Source of the DNA: Gliomastix tumulicola
Taxonomy: Eukaryota; Ascomycota; Sordariomycetes; Hypocreales; Bionectriaceae
NCBI GenBank assembly: GCA_001599755.1
Contig: BCHX01000007.1
Span: 3,286,001-3,350,000, forward strand
Length of the DNA stretch: 64,000 nt
Direction: 5' to 3'
Shown here: one piece after another, positions 32,247-43,600 of the stretch
How the letters are laid out: each line of letters opens with the position of its first letter
Numbering within the stretch: the stretch's first letter is position 1
Program-made: the position numbers and the translations under genes
Notes under the pieces: model-generated
What the model saw: the letters and a program-made list of their open reading frames with translations, nothing else
Told to the model about the DNA's origin: nothing
The model's database searches: none

Positions 32247-34379
32247 ATGTCGTTCGAGGACAATCCAGAACAGCTCTGCCCAGTCTGCACCGAGATCGAT
32301 CTCGCCGACGCTCTGGATCCCTCCCATTTCTCAGATCTGCCGCCGCACGACGAGTCCGAATGGCAGTCGCACATCCGCGTGATCCATACGTTCACGCTCG
32401 AGCGCGTCGCCGAGTCGGGACAGTTCTGCGCCCTTTGCAGCCTGCTTCGCAAAGTAGCTTCGCGAGTCAGCGATGACCGACCCAGCACCCCTGAATCATC
32501 CCACCGTTCTCTTGATGACCCTCCAGAAGAACCTCCCGAGGGCGGTGAGGGCTTCACATTGGCGGCGGTGCCCTCCGAATCGGTCTTCAAGGATCCGGTC
32601 ATCGATGCTGATGATGAAGAGATATCTGTCCGCCCCTCGTCCGTCATGCTGCTCGTCATCAAAGGGCCCAACACGCTGGAGCGATTGGCGAATAAGGCCC
32701 GAATGCAATCAGGGTCGGATATTGCCAGCGCCGTCGTCGACTGGGCTGTTGCGCACGCGAAAGAATACGGGACGATCATCTCCGCTACGACCGAGGAGCC
32801 TCTCGAGGAGGACAGCCCGATGCATCTCCGTCTGGTGCATCCAGGACGAATCGACTACGATGCCGTCAAGATCTGGATCAATCGATGCGTCGAGAACCAT
32901 CCTGCTTGCCACAATGAAGGCGGATACGTGCCTGGCATGAAAGTCATCGACTGCGCGACGAGGAAGATCGTGAAGCACCAACCAGGCACACGATACGCAG
33001 CGTTGAGCTACGTCTGGGGCAAGGATGCGCCAGAGACGTACGTCTATCCTTCGCTGCCTGTGGACCTGCCACTCGTCATCGAGGACGCCATCGTCGTGTG
33101 CAAGAAGCTGGACATTCCGTACATCTGGATCGACAGGTACTGCATCTGGCAGGAGGATCCCGTCCACAAGATGGGCCAGATCAACCGCATGGATGAGATC
33201 TACGGCAACGCCCTCATCACCGTTGTTGCTGCTGCCGGGGATGGGTCGGACCATCCTCTGCCAGGTGTAGGTCTGCCCCGACACCATGGACCGCAGGTGC
33301 AGGAGGATGTTGGGGAGAGGACCTTCGTGGCGGATTATGGCTACGACTTTCAGAGGCGACGGATCGAGATGTCCAAGTGGTTTACCCGCGGCTGGACGCT
33401 CCAGGAGCTCGCGCTCTCGCCAAGAGTGCTTTTCTTCACCGACTACCATGTCTCGTTCCAGTGCTTGAGTGCCGAGTGTCACGAGCACCTCAGCAGACCG
33501 ATCTCGCTTCACGATGAGATGCAAAGCTCGACAGCGCAGAAAGACCTCTACGACTCACACGGCATCAAGACTCTCTTGTTCTCCTATTCGAAGCGGGAGC
33601 TGAGTCTTGACAGCGATGCGCTGAATGCTGTCTCCGGGATTCTGCGAGTCTGGTCGAGGAATAGTCCTGGGTGCGGCCACATCATGGGATTGCCCGTCGT
33701 GCTTCCAAAGGAGAGCAAGAGGGACGCCGATTCCCTCTTCCTGTCCTTGTGGAATGGTCTGACATGGTATCTTGGCGCGGGCCATTGCCGTGCGGGTGTC
33801 AGGCGTGACGGGTTTCCAACATGGTCGTGGTCGAGCATTCGAGGCCAGCTGGACGGCGGGAACTCGGAGGTGATGCGTCCTTCTCTGAGTGGTCGCGTCG
33901 AGGACTCGGTCATAGATGGAACGGCCAAGATCGAGACGCGGGATGGTGCCGTTCACAATTGGACAGACTATGCCGTCTCGGAAGCATTCGCGTCTCAGGC
34001 ATGCCATGTCCGTGCCATTCACCTCGAGGGCTGGTGCTTTGGAGTCGGCCCGTTCACCAGATTCCAGGTCGACACACGGAATATCTTCTGTATGGAAATG
34101 GAGTCTGCTGGCGGCTTCCTGCGATTCCACCCCGACCTTGGCACGAACGCGACAGAAGCCTGCCTGCAACGGCCCCTGGAGGCCATCTGTCCCTACGGCT
34201 TGGAGGAGCCCCGGAGTGCTCTGGTCTTCGAGCGCACCCCCGAGGGGGCTCGGAGGGTCGGAGTACTCCAGTTGGTAGTTTGGTGGTTCGATAAGAGGGG
34301 AAAATTGTATCCGAAAGACCTCTGTGGCCTTACCATGAACTTCGATGACCTGGAGATGAAGACGGTGCGGTTCGTGTGA
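32247..34379 (+). CDS. HET-domain protein (heterokaryon incompatibility type)
   Basis: This is a single-exon gene. I start at the ATG at 32247, giving 710 residues; an in-frame ATG at 32145 adds 34 residues with no family character. A cysteine-bearing N-terminal part (LCPVCTEIDL, CALCSLL) resembles the leader common before HET domains. The HET domain spans residues about 245-420: YAALSYVWG (from about 249), PYIWIDRYCIWQED, INRMDEIYGNALITVVAAAG and RGWTLQELALSPRVLFF. The C-terminal half carries the WSWSS motif usual in this group. HET proteins trigger cell death after contact with incompatible strains in some species; most are of unknown role. The intron-free gene sits between the solute-binding protein and rhodanese genes. 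Confidence 0.9.
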   Translation: MSFEDNPEQLCPVCTEIDLADALDPSHFSDLPPHDESEWQSHIRVIHTFTLERVAESGQFCALCSLLRKVASRVSDDRPSTPESSHRSLDDPPEEPPEGGEGFTLAAVPSESVFKDPVIDADDEEISVRPSSVMLLVIKGPNTLERLANKARMQSGSDIASAVVDWAVAHAKEYGTIISATTEEPLEEDSPMHLRLVHPGRIDYDAVKIWINRCVENHPACHNEGGYVPGMKVIDCATRKIVKHQPGTRYAALSYVWGKDAPETYVYPSLPVDLPLVIEDAIVVCKKLDIPYIWIDRYCIWQEDPVHKMGQINRMDEIYGNALITVVAAAGDGSDHPLPGVGLPRHHGPQVQEDVGERTFVADYGYDFQRRRIEMSKWFTRGWTLQELALSPRVLFFTDYHVSFQCLSAECHEHLSRPISLHDEMQSSTAQKDLYDSHGIKTLLFSYSKRELSLDSDALNAVSGILRVWSRNSPGCGHIMGLPVVLPKESKRDADSLFLSLWNGLTWYLGAGHCRAGVRRDGFPTWSWSSIRGQLDGGNSEVMRPSLSGRVEDSVIDGTAKIETRDGAVHNWTDYAVSEAFASQACHVRAIHLEGWCFGVGPFTRFQVDTRNIFCMEMESAGGFLRFHPDLGTNATEACLQRPLEAICPYGLEEPRSALVFERTPEGARRVGVLQLVVWWFDKRGKLYPKDLCGLTMNFDDLEMKTVRFV

Positions 34380-34953
34380 GGTGTAACGCCAACTCTGGGC
34401 AAAAGGATATACTTACTTAGATAGTTGAGATGAGACCCTGGATCCAGTTTCGATCGCAGCAATAGCAGCCCAGTCACGTTCAAGCAAGGTCCCTCTATAT
34501 GATCTCTACCATGAACATCTCGCGGCACCGAACAGCCCATCACAATACCCATCCCGGCCCGTCGCTCCTGACCCGCGAGGACCCTGCAGCATCACGGGAA
34601 TGTGCAAGCCCCCGCACCCATACCTAAGCCCGTCTCCTTCTTCTTGTAGAAAGCTGTCATTGTGCTTAAGCTTCCGGCCGGTATATCCTTCCTCCATGCA
34701 AGCCAAGCCTGTCGTAAACAAGCGTGGAGCAGCCAACCCTCGCTCCTCGTGTTCTTTATCCGCGCAAACTTGCTCGTCGTCATCTACAAGCATCAGCATT
34801 CTCGGAGGTCTTGGCTCCGCGGTCTTGTCATTAGAGCTATAAATTACTTTGAATCCTTCCCCAGATCCATCCTTATCACGCCATCGATCAGATCACGGCA
34901 AAACAAACAGAAACCGCCGGCCCTAGCTATCGTCTCGACGTACACCCGGCAAA
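34380..34953. other. Intergenic, upstream of rhodanese gene
   Basis: This 574 bp region contains a TATA box (listed separately) and no recognisable gene. Confidence 0.5.
34838..34843 (+). promoter_or_regulatory. TATA box candidate
   Basis: TATAAA lies about 116 bp before the rhodanese start codon, in AT-richer sequence. Confidence 0.45.
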
Positions 34954-35871
34954 ATGAAGGCACCTTGGACAAGCGTGGCGGCCTTCGTCACTCTACTCTA
35001 CACCCAAGTCAGCGCGGCGCCCGCCTCGTCTCACTACTTGTACTCTATTCCTCCCGTGATCTCCCCGTCATGGCTGGAGGAGAACATTTACGACCCCCAG
35101 CTCCTCGTCATCGACATCCGCGAGACGGCCGCCTATGACAGCTCCCACGTGCCCGACTCCCTGAGCATCCCGTTTGCATATGACTCGCTATGGAGCAAGT
35201 TCGTGGAGGGGGACACACTCACGATGCCCCCCGGCGAGGAGCTCCTCCCCGCCCTCTCTGAGCATGGCCTGACCGTGGGCAAGAACGTCGTGCTCGTTAC
35301 CTCGACGGCAGAGATCCCCAACGGCCTCAACCGAGCTACTCGCGTGGCCGCCACTCTACAGTACGCCGGCCTCGCCACGGACAAAGTTGGTATCCTGGAC
35401 GGCGGCTTCGAAGGATGGGTTCGTGCCGGAGGCGAGGTGTCTTCTGAACCCGTGACGCCTACTCCGGCGAGCTTTGAAGGCGAGATTCACGACAGAGTGG
35501 TCGTCGACCGTGCGTACGTCCACAACAGCCTCAACAAAGTCGACGAGGGCGTGGTCTTGATCGATGCCCGTCCCTCCACGGCATTTGCCAGCGGCCACAT
35601 CGAGTCCGCGTTCAGCGTCCCCCAGATCGACATCTGGAACGACGACGGCACGTTCAAGCCTGCCGACGAGCTCCTAGAGCTATTTCAGAACGGCGTAGGC
35701 GACGCGCCAGTGGGCCCGGATGAGGGCGAGATCATCGTGTACTGCTTCATTGGGCTTATGGCTACGGGGTGGCACTTTGTGCTGACGAATGTGCTGGAGT
35801 TCCAGAATGTCAGGCTGTATGATGGGTCGGTGCAGGACTGGGTCAAGGAGTATCCTTTGGTGACTGCATGA
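34954..35871 (+). CDS. Secreted tandem rhodanese (thiosulfate sulfurtransferase-like)
   Basis: This is a single-exon gene of 305 residues. The first 22 residues form a signal peptide ending in SAAPA, so the protein is probably exported, unusual for rhodaneses. Two rhodanese domains follow. The first (residues about 35-160) has LVIDIRETAAYDSSHVPDSLSIP and a GILDGGFEGW closing motif but no catalytic Cys: the loop reads VTSTAE. The second (about 180-300) has VLIDARPSTAFASGHIESA and the active loop YCFIGLMAT with Cys264, then YDGSVQDW. This is the usual plan of thiosulfate or mercaptopyruvate sulfurtransferases, in which only the second domain is active. Sulfur transfer outside the cell or in the secretory pathway is inferred from the signal peptide. 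Confidence 0.9.
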   Translation: MKAPWTSVAAFVTLLYTQVSAAPASSHYLYSIPPVISPSWLEENIYDPQLLVIDIRETAAYDSSHVPDSLSIPFAYDSLWSKFVEGDTLTMPPGEELLPALSEHGLTVGKNVVLVTSTAEIPNGLNRATRVAATLQYAGLATDKVGILDGGFEGWVRAGGEVSSEPVTPTPASFEGEIHDRVVVDRAYVHNSLNKVDEGVVLIDARPSTAFASGHIESAFSVPQIDIWNDDGTFKPADELLELFQNGVGDAPVGPDEGEIIVYCFIGLMATGWHFVLTNVLEFQNVRLYDGSVQDWVKEYPLVTA

Positions 35872-36049
35872 TGGAGTCACCAAGTAAGTAGCCATGCAGT
35901 TGATCCCGAACTTGTTCCCATAAGACAGATCACCAACCAACATACTTAGTTATCAAGCATGCCTATTATACAACAAGTTGCTCGTAGTTGAGCTAAAAGT
36001 ACACGGACGAGAGAATTCCTCCACGATGACCAAACAGAGGACATGCCCT

Positions 36050-39000
36050 CTAATCACTTGTCAAGTCGACGACGTCTCGTTCAGCCTCGGCATGGGTTCT
36101 CTTCACCCCAGAAACCTGTCCAGGTCTCGCTACGTTCTGAAATCGTCCAAATCGCCCAGCTTGCCGATTTGCTGACACCTGACCAAGCGGTGCTGTGTCC
36201 GCCGCGGCAAGGCCATTCATATACAGTACCTGCTCGTACTGCTCCTGGCCGAGCAGAGCCACCAGCTCAGGCTGCTTGAACGCCTTGAGCAGCGCGTGCG
36301 CCTCTGCACGACGTTCCTTCCACTGCTGCCGCGCGGCGTCGTTGGTTGGGAACGTCTTGGTCACAACCATCGTGTGCGTCCGGCCCCAGTGGTTGGTCAG
36401 GTGCGTGCAGTCGATGCGCGCCGCGTCGAGCTTCTGGTGCATGTGAGCCCTGCGCTGCTTGTTCACGGTGAAGGACTGGGTCCTCTCTTCCGGACTAACG
36501 AGGAAGCGGTTGAGCGGGGTGCAGTCGTTGCATTTGCATGCTACCTGGCGTCTGGTGAGATTGTGGTCCTTGGCGGGTTCACGGCCGACGTACTTGGTGG
36601 CGTAGGCGGCGAGCAGCGTCGAGTAGAGGGTCTGGTAGTGCGGAGACTCGAGGGATACGCCCTTTTGCAGCATCACCGGTAAGAGCGCGTAGAGAAAAGG
36701 GACCCAAATGATGTTCAGACTCTCGGCAGACAAAGCGTCTGCTTGCGAGGTGAGTCGCTCGGCGAACAGAATCATGAGCTCTCCGTTCTCTGCGGGGCCG
36801 TGAATGGCGAGGCAGGATACGAATTCGACGAGCGCGTCTGGGGGCACAATGACTCTGTAGTCGACTTGTCGGCGGGGAGGAGGAGCAGGCGCTGCATATC
36901 GGATGGTCTTCCTAGCTGGAGCATCACACACGTGCGGGAACAGTGCAGCGAAGTTGACGCCGGAGATGAAGGATCTAGACATGGTCTCGTGTAGCAACTC
37001 GCCTGTCTCCTTGCAATTCAGGTCTTGACTCGTTCGTGTGAGAAGGTGGGCCATGAACCCAAGTGAGAACGCAGGAATGTCGGCCCTCTCCTTGATCCTC
37101 TCGACACTACGAAAGACGCATGTTAGCCTTAGTTAGTCTCCTAGTAGGCGCGTAGGGGGGTCAAGATCGTACAGATCAGCTAGCATCTTCTCTGGCTCTG
37201 AGAAGTAGCGCGTCAGGTCAGCTAGAGCTTTGCCGTCGGCGCGGGTAAGAACGGTGCTCCAGTCCTGGACCAAACTGGGCCCAGCCAGCTTCATATCCAC
37301 GCACTTGGTGAGCAGGTCTTGGGCCCAGGCCAAGATTCGAGAAGGCACAGGCGGCAGATCCTGTGGCCTGTTGTCTGTGGTGGGATAGACCCGGGAGACA
37401 GCAGCTAGTTGTTGGTGAAGCGTGGGGTATCCCGAGACAGCGATGGACAAGCTGCACAACTGTTAGCGAGCTGCCTGCTCAGAAGAATGATCTTACTCAT
37501 GGGGGAAGTAGCCGCTAACTCACCCACGCTCAACATCCGTCCACTTCTTCCCGTCCTCGCCCTGCTCATCGTAGTCTAGCCAGCTCCGCATCCAGTCAAA
37601 AAAGCCTAATGGCAGAACTCCCTTGTGTCGGGCGGCGTTCTTCTCAAACAAGGAGGTCTGTCCGTGCTGAACCATGACCCGGAGAATCTCGAGCAAGCTC
37701 GCTCCGCTAATAGGCAAGCTCGATTCTGTAGCCCTAGTGCAAACGTCTTCCAGTCTTCGCAGAGCAGACTCGGGCTTCTCAGCGCGGGCGACAGATCGAA
37801 TAAGATACGAGATCACAGAGGGCATATTGTCCGTCTCATAACTCGATACTGAGTAGTAGCTGTACCGACCGCTCGAAGGCACGCAGAGGAAAATGTCGAG
37901 AGCGTCGTGTGGAACGAGCATCACAGCCTGAAAGGTCAGATAGTGTCACACCACTAATATAAAGAGAGGTCTGCACCTACCGTAACTCGATACCAGTATT
38001 GACATCCTCCTCCCTGTCAAGTCGCAAGAATTTGTGCGTTAGCAGCCTGCACCCACCCAAAGCTTGCACAAATGTGAGACTTACCTCGTTGCCTGTGTAG
38101 CCCTGCTCTTCCTCATCAGGGTCCCTGTCTTCGAAATATTCGCTGCTGAGAAGCGCCTGTTTGTCCATGTGAGTGTTCCTCATGACGACATTGTTATTCA
38201 AGTCGGAAAGCGCCTTGATCGTGTAATCTTCCTCTATCTCGTCGTCTTTGCCACTGCTGGCCATAAGGTGTCCATATGTGGCCGCCCCCTCGTCCTCGTC
38301 TTCATCTTCATCTTCATCTTCATCTAGCTCCTCGTCCTCATACCGATCATAATGATCACCCCAGGTATCCCATGACTCTTCTTCTCTCGTCTCCCTCTCT
38401 AGGGAGCCTAGGAAGATGTCGAAGGGGAGTTCTTTGGAGAGGTCCTTGAGCGCCCGGACTTGGTCCAGATCCCGACCCTTCAGAGCTTTGAAGGAGACGC
38501 TCGCCTCGCTGTAGGCATGATCGAGAACATGGCACAGCTGGTTGCTTTCACGGCCTCCTGCGCCCAGGGATAACCATTTCTCCAAGCTGCTCCGAAGAAC
38601 CGACTTGCCCGTCGAATGATTGCTTGCCGAGGGTGCCACAGCAGGTGTATCAACGGCCGTCGGTGGCTCGGGATCGAGGACGAGGTTGAAGGTGAGGACC
38701 CAACGGCGACCAGATTCAACGGGGAGGACCTCGTGCGTCACGTCCGAGTACCAGCAGGCGAGGGACTGTGTCTCCTGGGAAGATCTGAAGATCTTTGCTG
38801 CCCCGCGGTGCTTGAGGACGACGTCACCGCCTTCGTGAGCCGAGGGAAGTGTAAGCACAAGCGTTCCGAACATGCCCGGGACCTTTTCAGAACTGCGGTA
38901 ATGGCGTGTTAGTCGAGGCTGTCCTCCTCGGACGAATTTTTTTCCGTCACCAAGAATCAGGGGCAGGCTTTACTCTGTATGCGCCTTGAACATGGCGCCT

Positions 39001-39515
39001 CTCTCATAAATGAGCATCTTGTACAGCTCAGCTCGGACAGGCCTCGCCCGCGTGATGCCAAGCGCAGGCTTGACGAGATGATTGCACATAGTCTGCACCC
39101 ATTCCCCCCACTTCGGATGCTCGCAGACGAACTGACTCGCATCGAGCTCCCACGTGTTGCGCACCGACGTATCGACGATGGTCTCCTCTCCCTTGCCGTA
39201 CGGCGCCTGGCGGGCGACGCCAATGAGCTCCTGGGCCTGGGCCGCCTCCAGTGGCATGCGGATCTTGCCGATGCCGGGGACCGAGATGTCGCAGGGCGGC
39301 GGGTGAGTGAGCTTGCTGCAGAAGGCGAAGGAGCCTGAGGTTTGGATGGACTCGAGTGTCTTCAGGAGATCTCTCTTGACGGACTTCTCGCCCATCTTGG
39401 AAGCAGTCTGGCGATTCTTGGGAGCAGTCTGGTAGGAGACGGTCCTTGCGGCTGGCGGTATAGGAAGGCGCCCAACGGGCGTGTTGCTGCCGACAGGCAG
39501 TTCTTCGTCGGTCAT
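36050..39515 (-). CDS. Large protein with Fe2OG / prolyl-4-hydroxylase-like core
   Basis: I infer six exons, 39515-38974, 38892-38085, 38013-37981, 37927-37524, 37451-37173 and 37106-36050, giving 1040 residues. Exon 3 is only 33 bp and the frame closes exactly. The catalytic core spans residues about 160-260: YKMLIYERGAMFKAHTD puts iron ligands His179 and Asp181 across the first splice. VPGMFGTLVLTLPS follows, then His234 in SDVTHEVLPV and Arg243/Arg244 for 2-oxoglutarate. A run of alternating Asp/Glu lies near residues 365-385. The C-terminal 600 residues are mostly helical, with CxC (ACKCNDC) and a basic tail of unknown role. Fungal homologues of this size are annotated as 2OG-Fe(II) oxygenase superfamily. 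The substrate is unknown. Confidence 0.88.
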
Positions 39516-40675
39516 GATGGCGATGATTTGTCGATGTGTTCAATAGTGAAGTTCTCGAGTGCTGATGAAGACCAATCGAACGTCATTTGTTTGGGAGACG
39601 CGACGAGAACGCGTTTGGGCTGTGGGGCGCTTTAAACTGATAGCGTAGGGGCTCCGATAAGGGACGAAGCGATCTGTCCGTCCTCACTAATCATGAATGC
39701 ACTTCTCGTCCGGGACAGCTCCCCGTCTCTCAAAATCTAGCACCCGAGCAAGCGGGTTGGCAGAAACTATATCGCTAACTTTGCCTTGCAGCATAAAAGG
39801 CCTGTATCGGATTGCTGCGGTGGTTGAAGGATGGCAGCTGGTTCAGGGGCCTGAGATTGCCGGCTCGGATTATCTAGCCTACCCTGTATTCACGCGCCAC
39901 ATGTTCTGCGCCCTCCTCTCTCGCTCCTCTCGCATCACATGCAATCGTAAGATCGGACTCTTTGAGTCCGTATGTACTTTGAATTGTTCGAGGAAGGGCT
40001 CTAAACTAGTATTTCATTCATACCCGAGTTGGTGTTGGTGTGGTGTTGATGCACTGCTGTCTAAGCTCCCGCATAAATCACAGCCCACGCGTAAAGTAGT
40101 TGTGTCTTGTGATACTGCTTAAAAAGACCAATAGGTAGTGTATCCTCACTGGACACACTTGTGAAGGGATTTCATGAAGAGCAAATCACGAGCATATGAA
40201 GTCATTAATGATATGAGAACAAGCAGCAAAGCAGCGCAGTGATTTGGTCTTCAGGTGCCATCTTGCTGGAAAAAAGGCGAAAAGGGCAGAAAAAGGCAGA
40301 CAGTCAGCACTATTGAGACAACGACCAATGGGTGTGCTGCGCCCCTCCTCTTGCCCAGCCCCTTCTCGTGGCTAAGCGCCGAAGGCAGTGCCTGCAGCCA
40401 TCGGGTCGCATTGGGTAGCAGGGCGCACAGAAGCCAGTCAGTAAGTTAATACGCCCTACTGCTCATGCAAGAGTGCGGGGCCTCCAAGAGTGAGGCGAAT
40501 TTATTCCTCTGCGGCCCGTACATGTCGTACTTGGCTCTTTTCCTCCTTCTTTAATCATGGCCGTACTGTAGCTAGCAGCTACCTGTGCCTACTATTATCT
40601 ATCTGCACGCGTCGCCACTATCCTTGCTCCTCCGATCAGTGTCCTGTCACATCATCTCCGGACGAGCTTTGCAAA
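39516..40675. other. Divergent intergenic region, 1.2 kb
   Basis: This is the shared upstream region of the Fe2OG protein (minus) and the PNP-NACHT-ankyrin gene (plus). A 7-bp perfect hairpin is listed separately. An ORF of 141 codons at 39697-40122 has no protein character and was left out. Confidence 0.5.
39954..39970. repeat. 7-bp inverted repeat, 3-bp loop
   Basis: CGGACTC and GAGTCCG flank a TTT loop. It could be a hairpin or a palindromic CGG/CCG factor site between divergent genes. It is short enough to occur by chance. Confidence 0.35.
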
Positions 40676-43600
40676 ATGCGCCCGAAGAGGAGACGCAGCG
40701 CCGATTGCGACGGCGATCTCCAGCCGGATGCTCACAGCATCGCCATTCCTCTAGTCAAACGACAGAGGACCATTTCCTTCGAGCAGTATAAGCTGGCGTG
40801 GATCTGTGCGCTGCCACTGGAGATGGCAGCAGCCGTTGCCATGCTGGACGAGATTCACCTCGAGCTGCCGCGCCAACGACACGACACAAATACATACACA
40901 GTGGGAAGGATTGGCGGCCACCATGTCGCCATCGCGTGCCTCCCTGCGATGCAATATGGCACCGTCAGAGCCGCGACAGTCGCGGCTCACATGATCAGGA
41001 CCTTCCCTTCCATCGAGCTGGCATTCATGGTGGGCATCGGCGGAGGCGTTCCAAGCCCTTCCCACGATATTCGATTGGGTGATGTTGTGGTCGGCACGAG
41101 AGTCATGCCTTATGACTTGTCTAAAGTCACTGAAGGCGGCCTCGTGCGGACCGAGCCGGCAAAGCTTCTACACTCGCAAGCCGGAACGCTGGTCAGCGCC
41201 TTCCGAGCCCGCCATGAGATTGACGGAGGCACCGACTTTTATGCGGTCCTGCAGGAGCGGTCAGAGAAGCACTCGGATTTCGGCCGCCCGAATATCATTG
41301 ACCGCCTTTTCCGCGCAACACACAGCCACAACACCCCCGACGAGCCACCGCGACCGGCTCCTGGACCAGTTGATCGTGACGGCTGTGACGGCTGTGACCA
41401 ACTGCAAATTGTACCACGACTCATCCGGGGTAGCAACATGCCGAGAGTGCACTACGGTGCGATTGCATCTGGAAACCAAGTCATGAAGGATGGCGCCAGT
41501 CGCGACCGATATGCGCGGGACCTAGACGTCATTTGCTTTGAGATGGAGTCCGCTGGGCTCATGGACTCCTTCCCCTGCATCCCGATTCGGGGGATATGCG
41601 ACTATAGCGACACGCACAAGAACAAGCATTGGCAAAACTACGCTGCTCTTGTCGCTGCATCTTTCGCGAAGGATGTGGTGGATAATTTGCCTAAGAATGA
41701 GGCCGTGGCCGGCCGAGAGGCGGAGACCGACCAGGGCCTGGCAGCAGTCTTAGGGGATGGGGAGCGGCGTCAGCGGCGACGGCAGCTCCTCGACTCTCTG
41801 AAGTTTGAACAGATCGACACTCGAAAGCTCTCCATCAGCAGCGCTCATGGCGAGACATGTCAGTGGATACTTGAATTGCCAGATTACGAGCGGTGGTCAG
41901 ACCACCGAGGAGCTGCCACCCATCATGGCTTCTTCTGGATACGAGGCAAGCCAGGTGCCGGGAAGTCGACTCTCATGAAGTTCATCTATGGAAGGATGAG
42001 GAAGAAGGATAAGCGTGGCACCATCCTGACAGCCTCATTCTTCTTCCATGCGCGCGGGAGTGATCTCGAGAAGTCCATCTCCGGGATGTACCGGTCGTTG
42101 CTCTTTCAGCTTTTGGAAGGCTTTCCAGACCTCCAACAACTATTTGACGACTCGGATATTGTCCCAAGGAGTCAAACTGGCTGCCCATCCCTTGACATCC
42201 TCAAATCCCTCCTACAAGCCGCAATTTTGAGGCTGGGCAGTGGAAGATCGCTGACTGTTTATATCGACGCTCTCGACGAGTGCGATGAACAGCAGATTCT
42301 GGACATGGTGCGCTACTTCGAGGACTTGGCACAGAGGGCTGTCGAAGATCGGATATTTCTCAAGGTCTGTTTCTCGAACCGCCACTATCCGTACATTGAG
42401 ATTCGGTTTGGGTATCGGTTGACGCTGGAAGACATGCCCGGCCACACCACTGATCTGACCCAGTATATCGAGTCGAATCTGCATGTCAAGAATGTTGAGC
42501 TCTTTCAAGACCTGCAAGGGCAGCTACTTCAGAAGTCTGCAGGCGTCTTTCTTTGGGTGAAGCTTGTGGTTGACATTTTGAATAATGAAAGAAGACGAGG
42601 TGGATTTGCGCTGCGCAAGAGGCTGTCCGAAGTCCCGGAAGGCCTCACTGAGCTTTTCAAGGACCTTATCAAGCGTGACTCCCGGAATATGGAGGACTTT
42701 CGACTTTGCGTACTGTGGCTTCTCTGTGCGAAGAGGCTGTTGAGCCCTGTTGAGTACCACCATGCCATCTGGGCTGGTCTGGCTATGGAGGGACTTGCAG
42801 ACAGTCAAGCTCCCGAATCTGATGCGGAAGACCAGGACGAAAGCATCCAGATCTCTGTTGTCAGCTCCTCCAAAGGTCTCGCCGAAATTACAAAGGTGGC
42901 TGATAAAAGGAAAGCCACAGTGCAGTTCATGCACGAATCAGTTCGCGACTTTCTAATCAAAGACCGCGGACTCTACGATCTTTGGCCTGACCTGGGGTTC
43001 GATTGGGAGAGTGCCGGCCATGAGCTGCTCAAAGCCTGTTGTAGCTTCTACTTGTCCCAACATGAATCCTTCAGCCCCCCGGACCTTCCCAGGCCATCGA
43101 TACAGAATACGCGGACCCGTCGTAAACGGTCCAGGAAGAAGCCACAAAGCCTTTCTCTGTTAGCATACGCATCACAGAATATGCTGTACCACGCAGATGT
43201 TGCGGCAAAAGCGTACCCTCAGAAGGACTTCATCGCCTCGCTGGACCTGGTGCGGTGGGTTGCCATCTACAATGCCTTCGAAAATTTCCAAATACGACAG
43301 TACCATCCTGCGCCCAATCTGGTCTATATACTAGCCGATCGGGGCCACGGGCGGCTGTTACGATGTTGGCTTGAGGCAAATCCAGCCTTCAACGCCCTTG
43401 ATCCGATAAACTTGGATGGGCATAGATACAGCCACCCGCTCTTCGCGGCGCTCACCGGTGGCCACAAAGATGCTGCTGCAGCCCTTCTCAGGTCAGAGTC
43501 GACCGTGTTCTACGGCTGCGATATCTCAGAAGCTGTCAATACCAGGGCATCATTCGAGCAAGCCAAGCACAATGAATGCACTCCCCTGACATGGGCGATC

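Noticed and set aside
39697..40122. 141-codon plus-strand ORF between divergent genes
   Set aside because: Composition and lack of any motif suggest chance, and it falls in promoter sequence.
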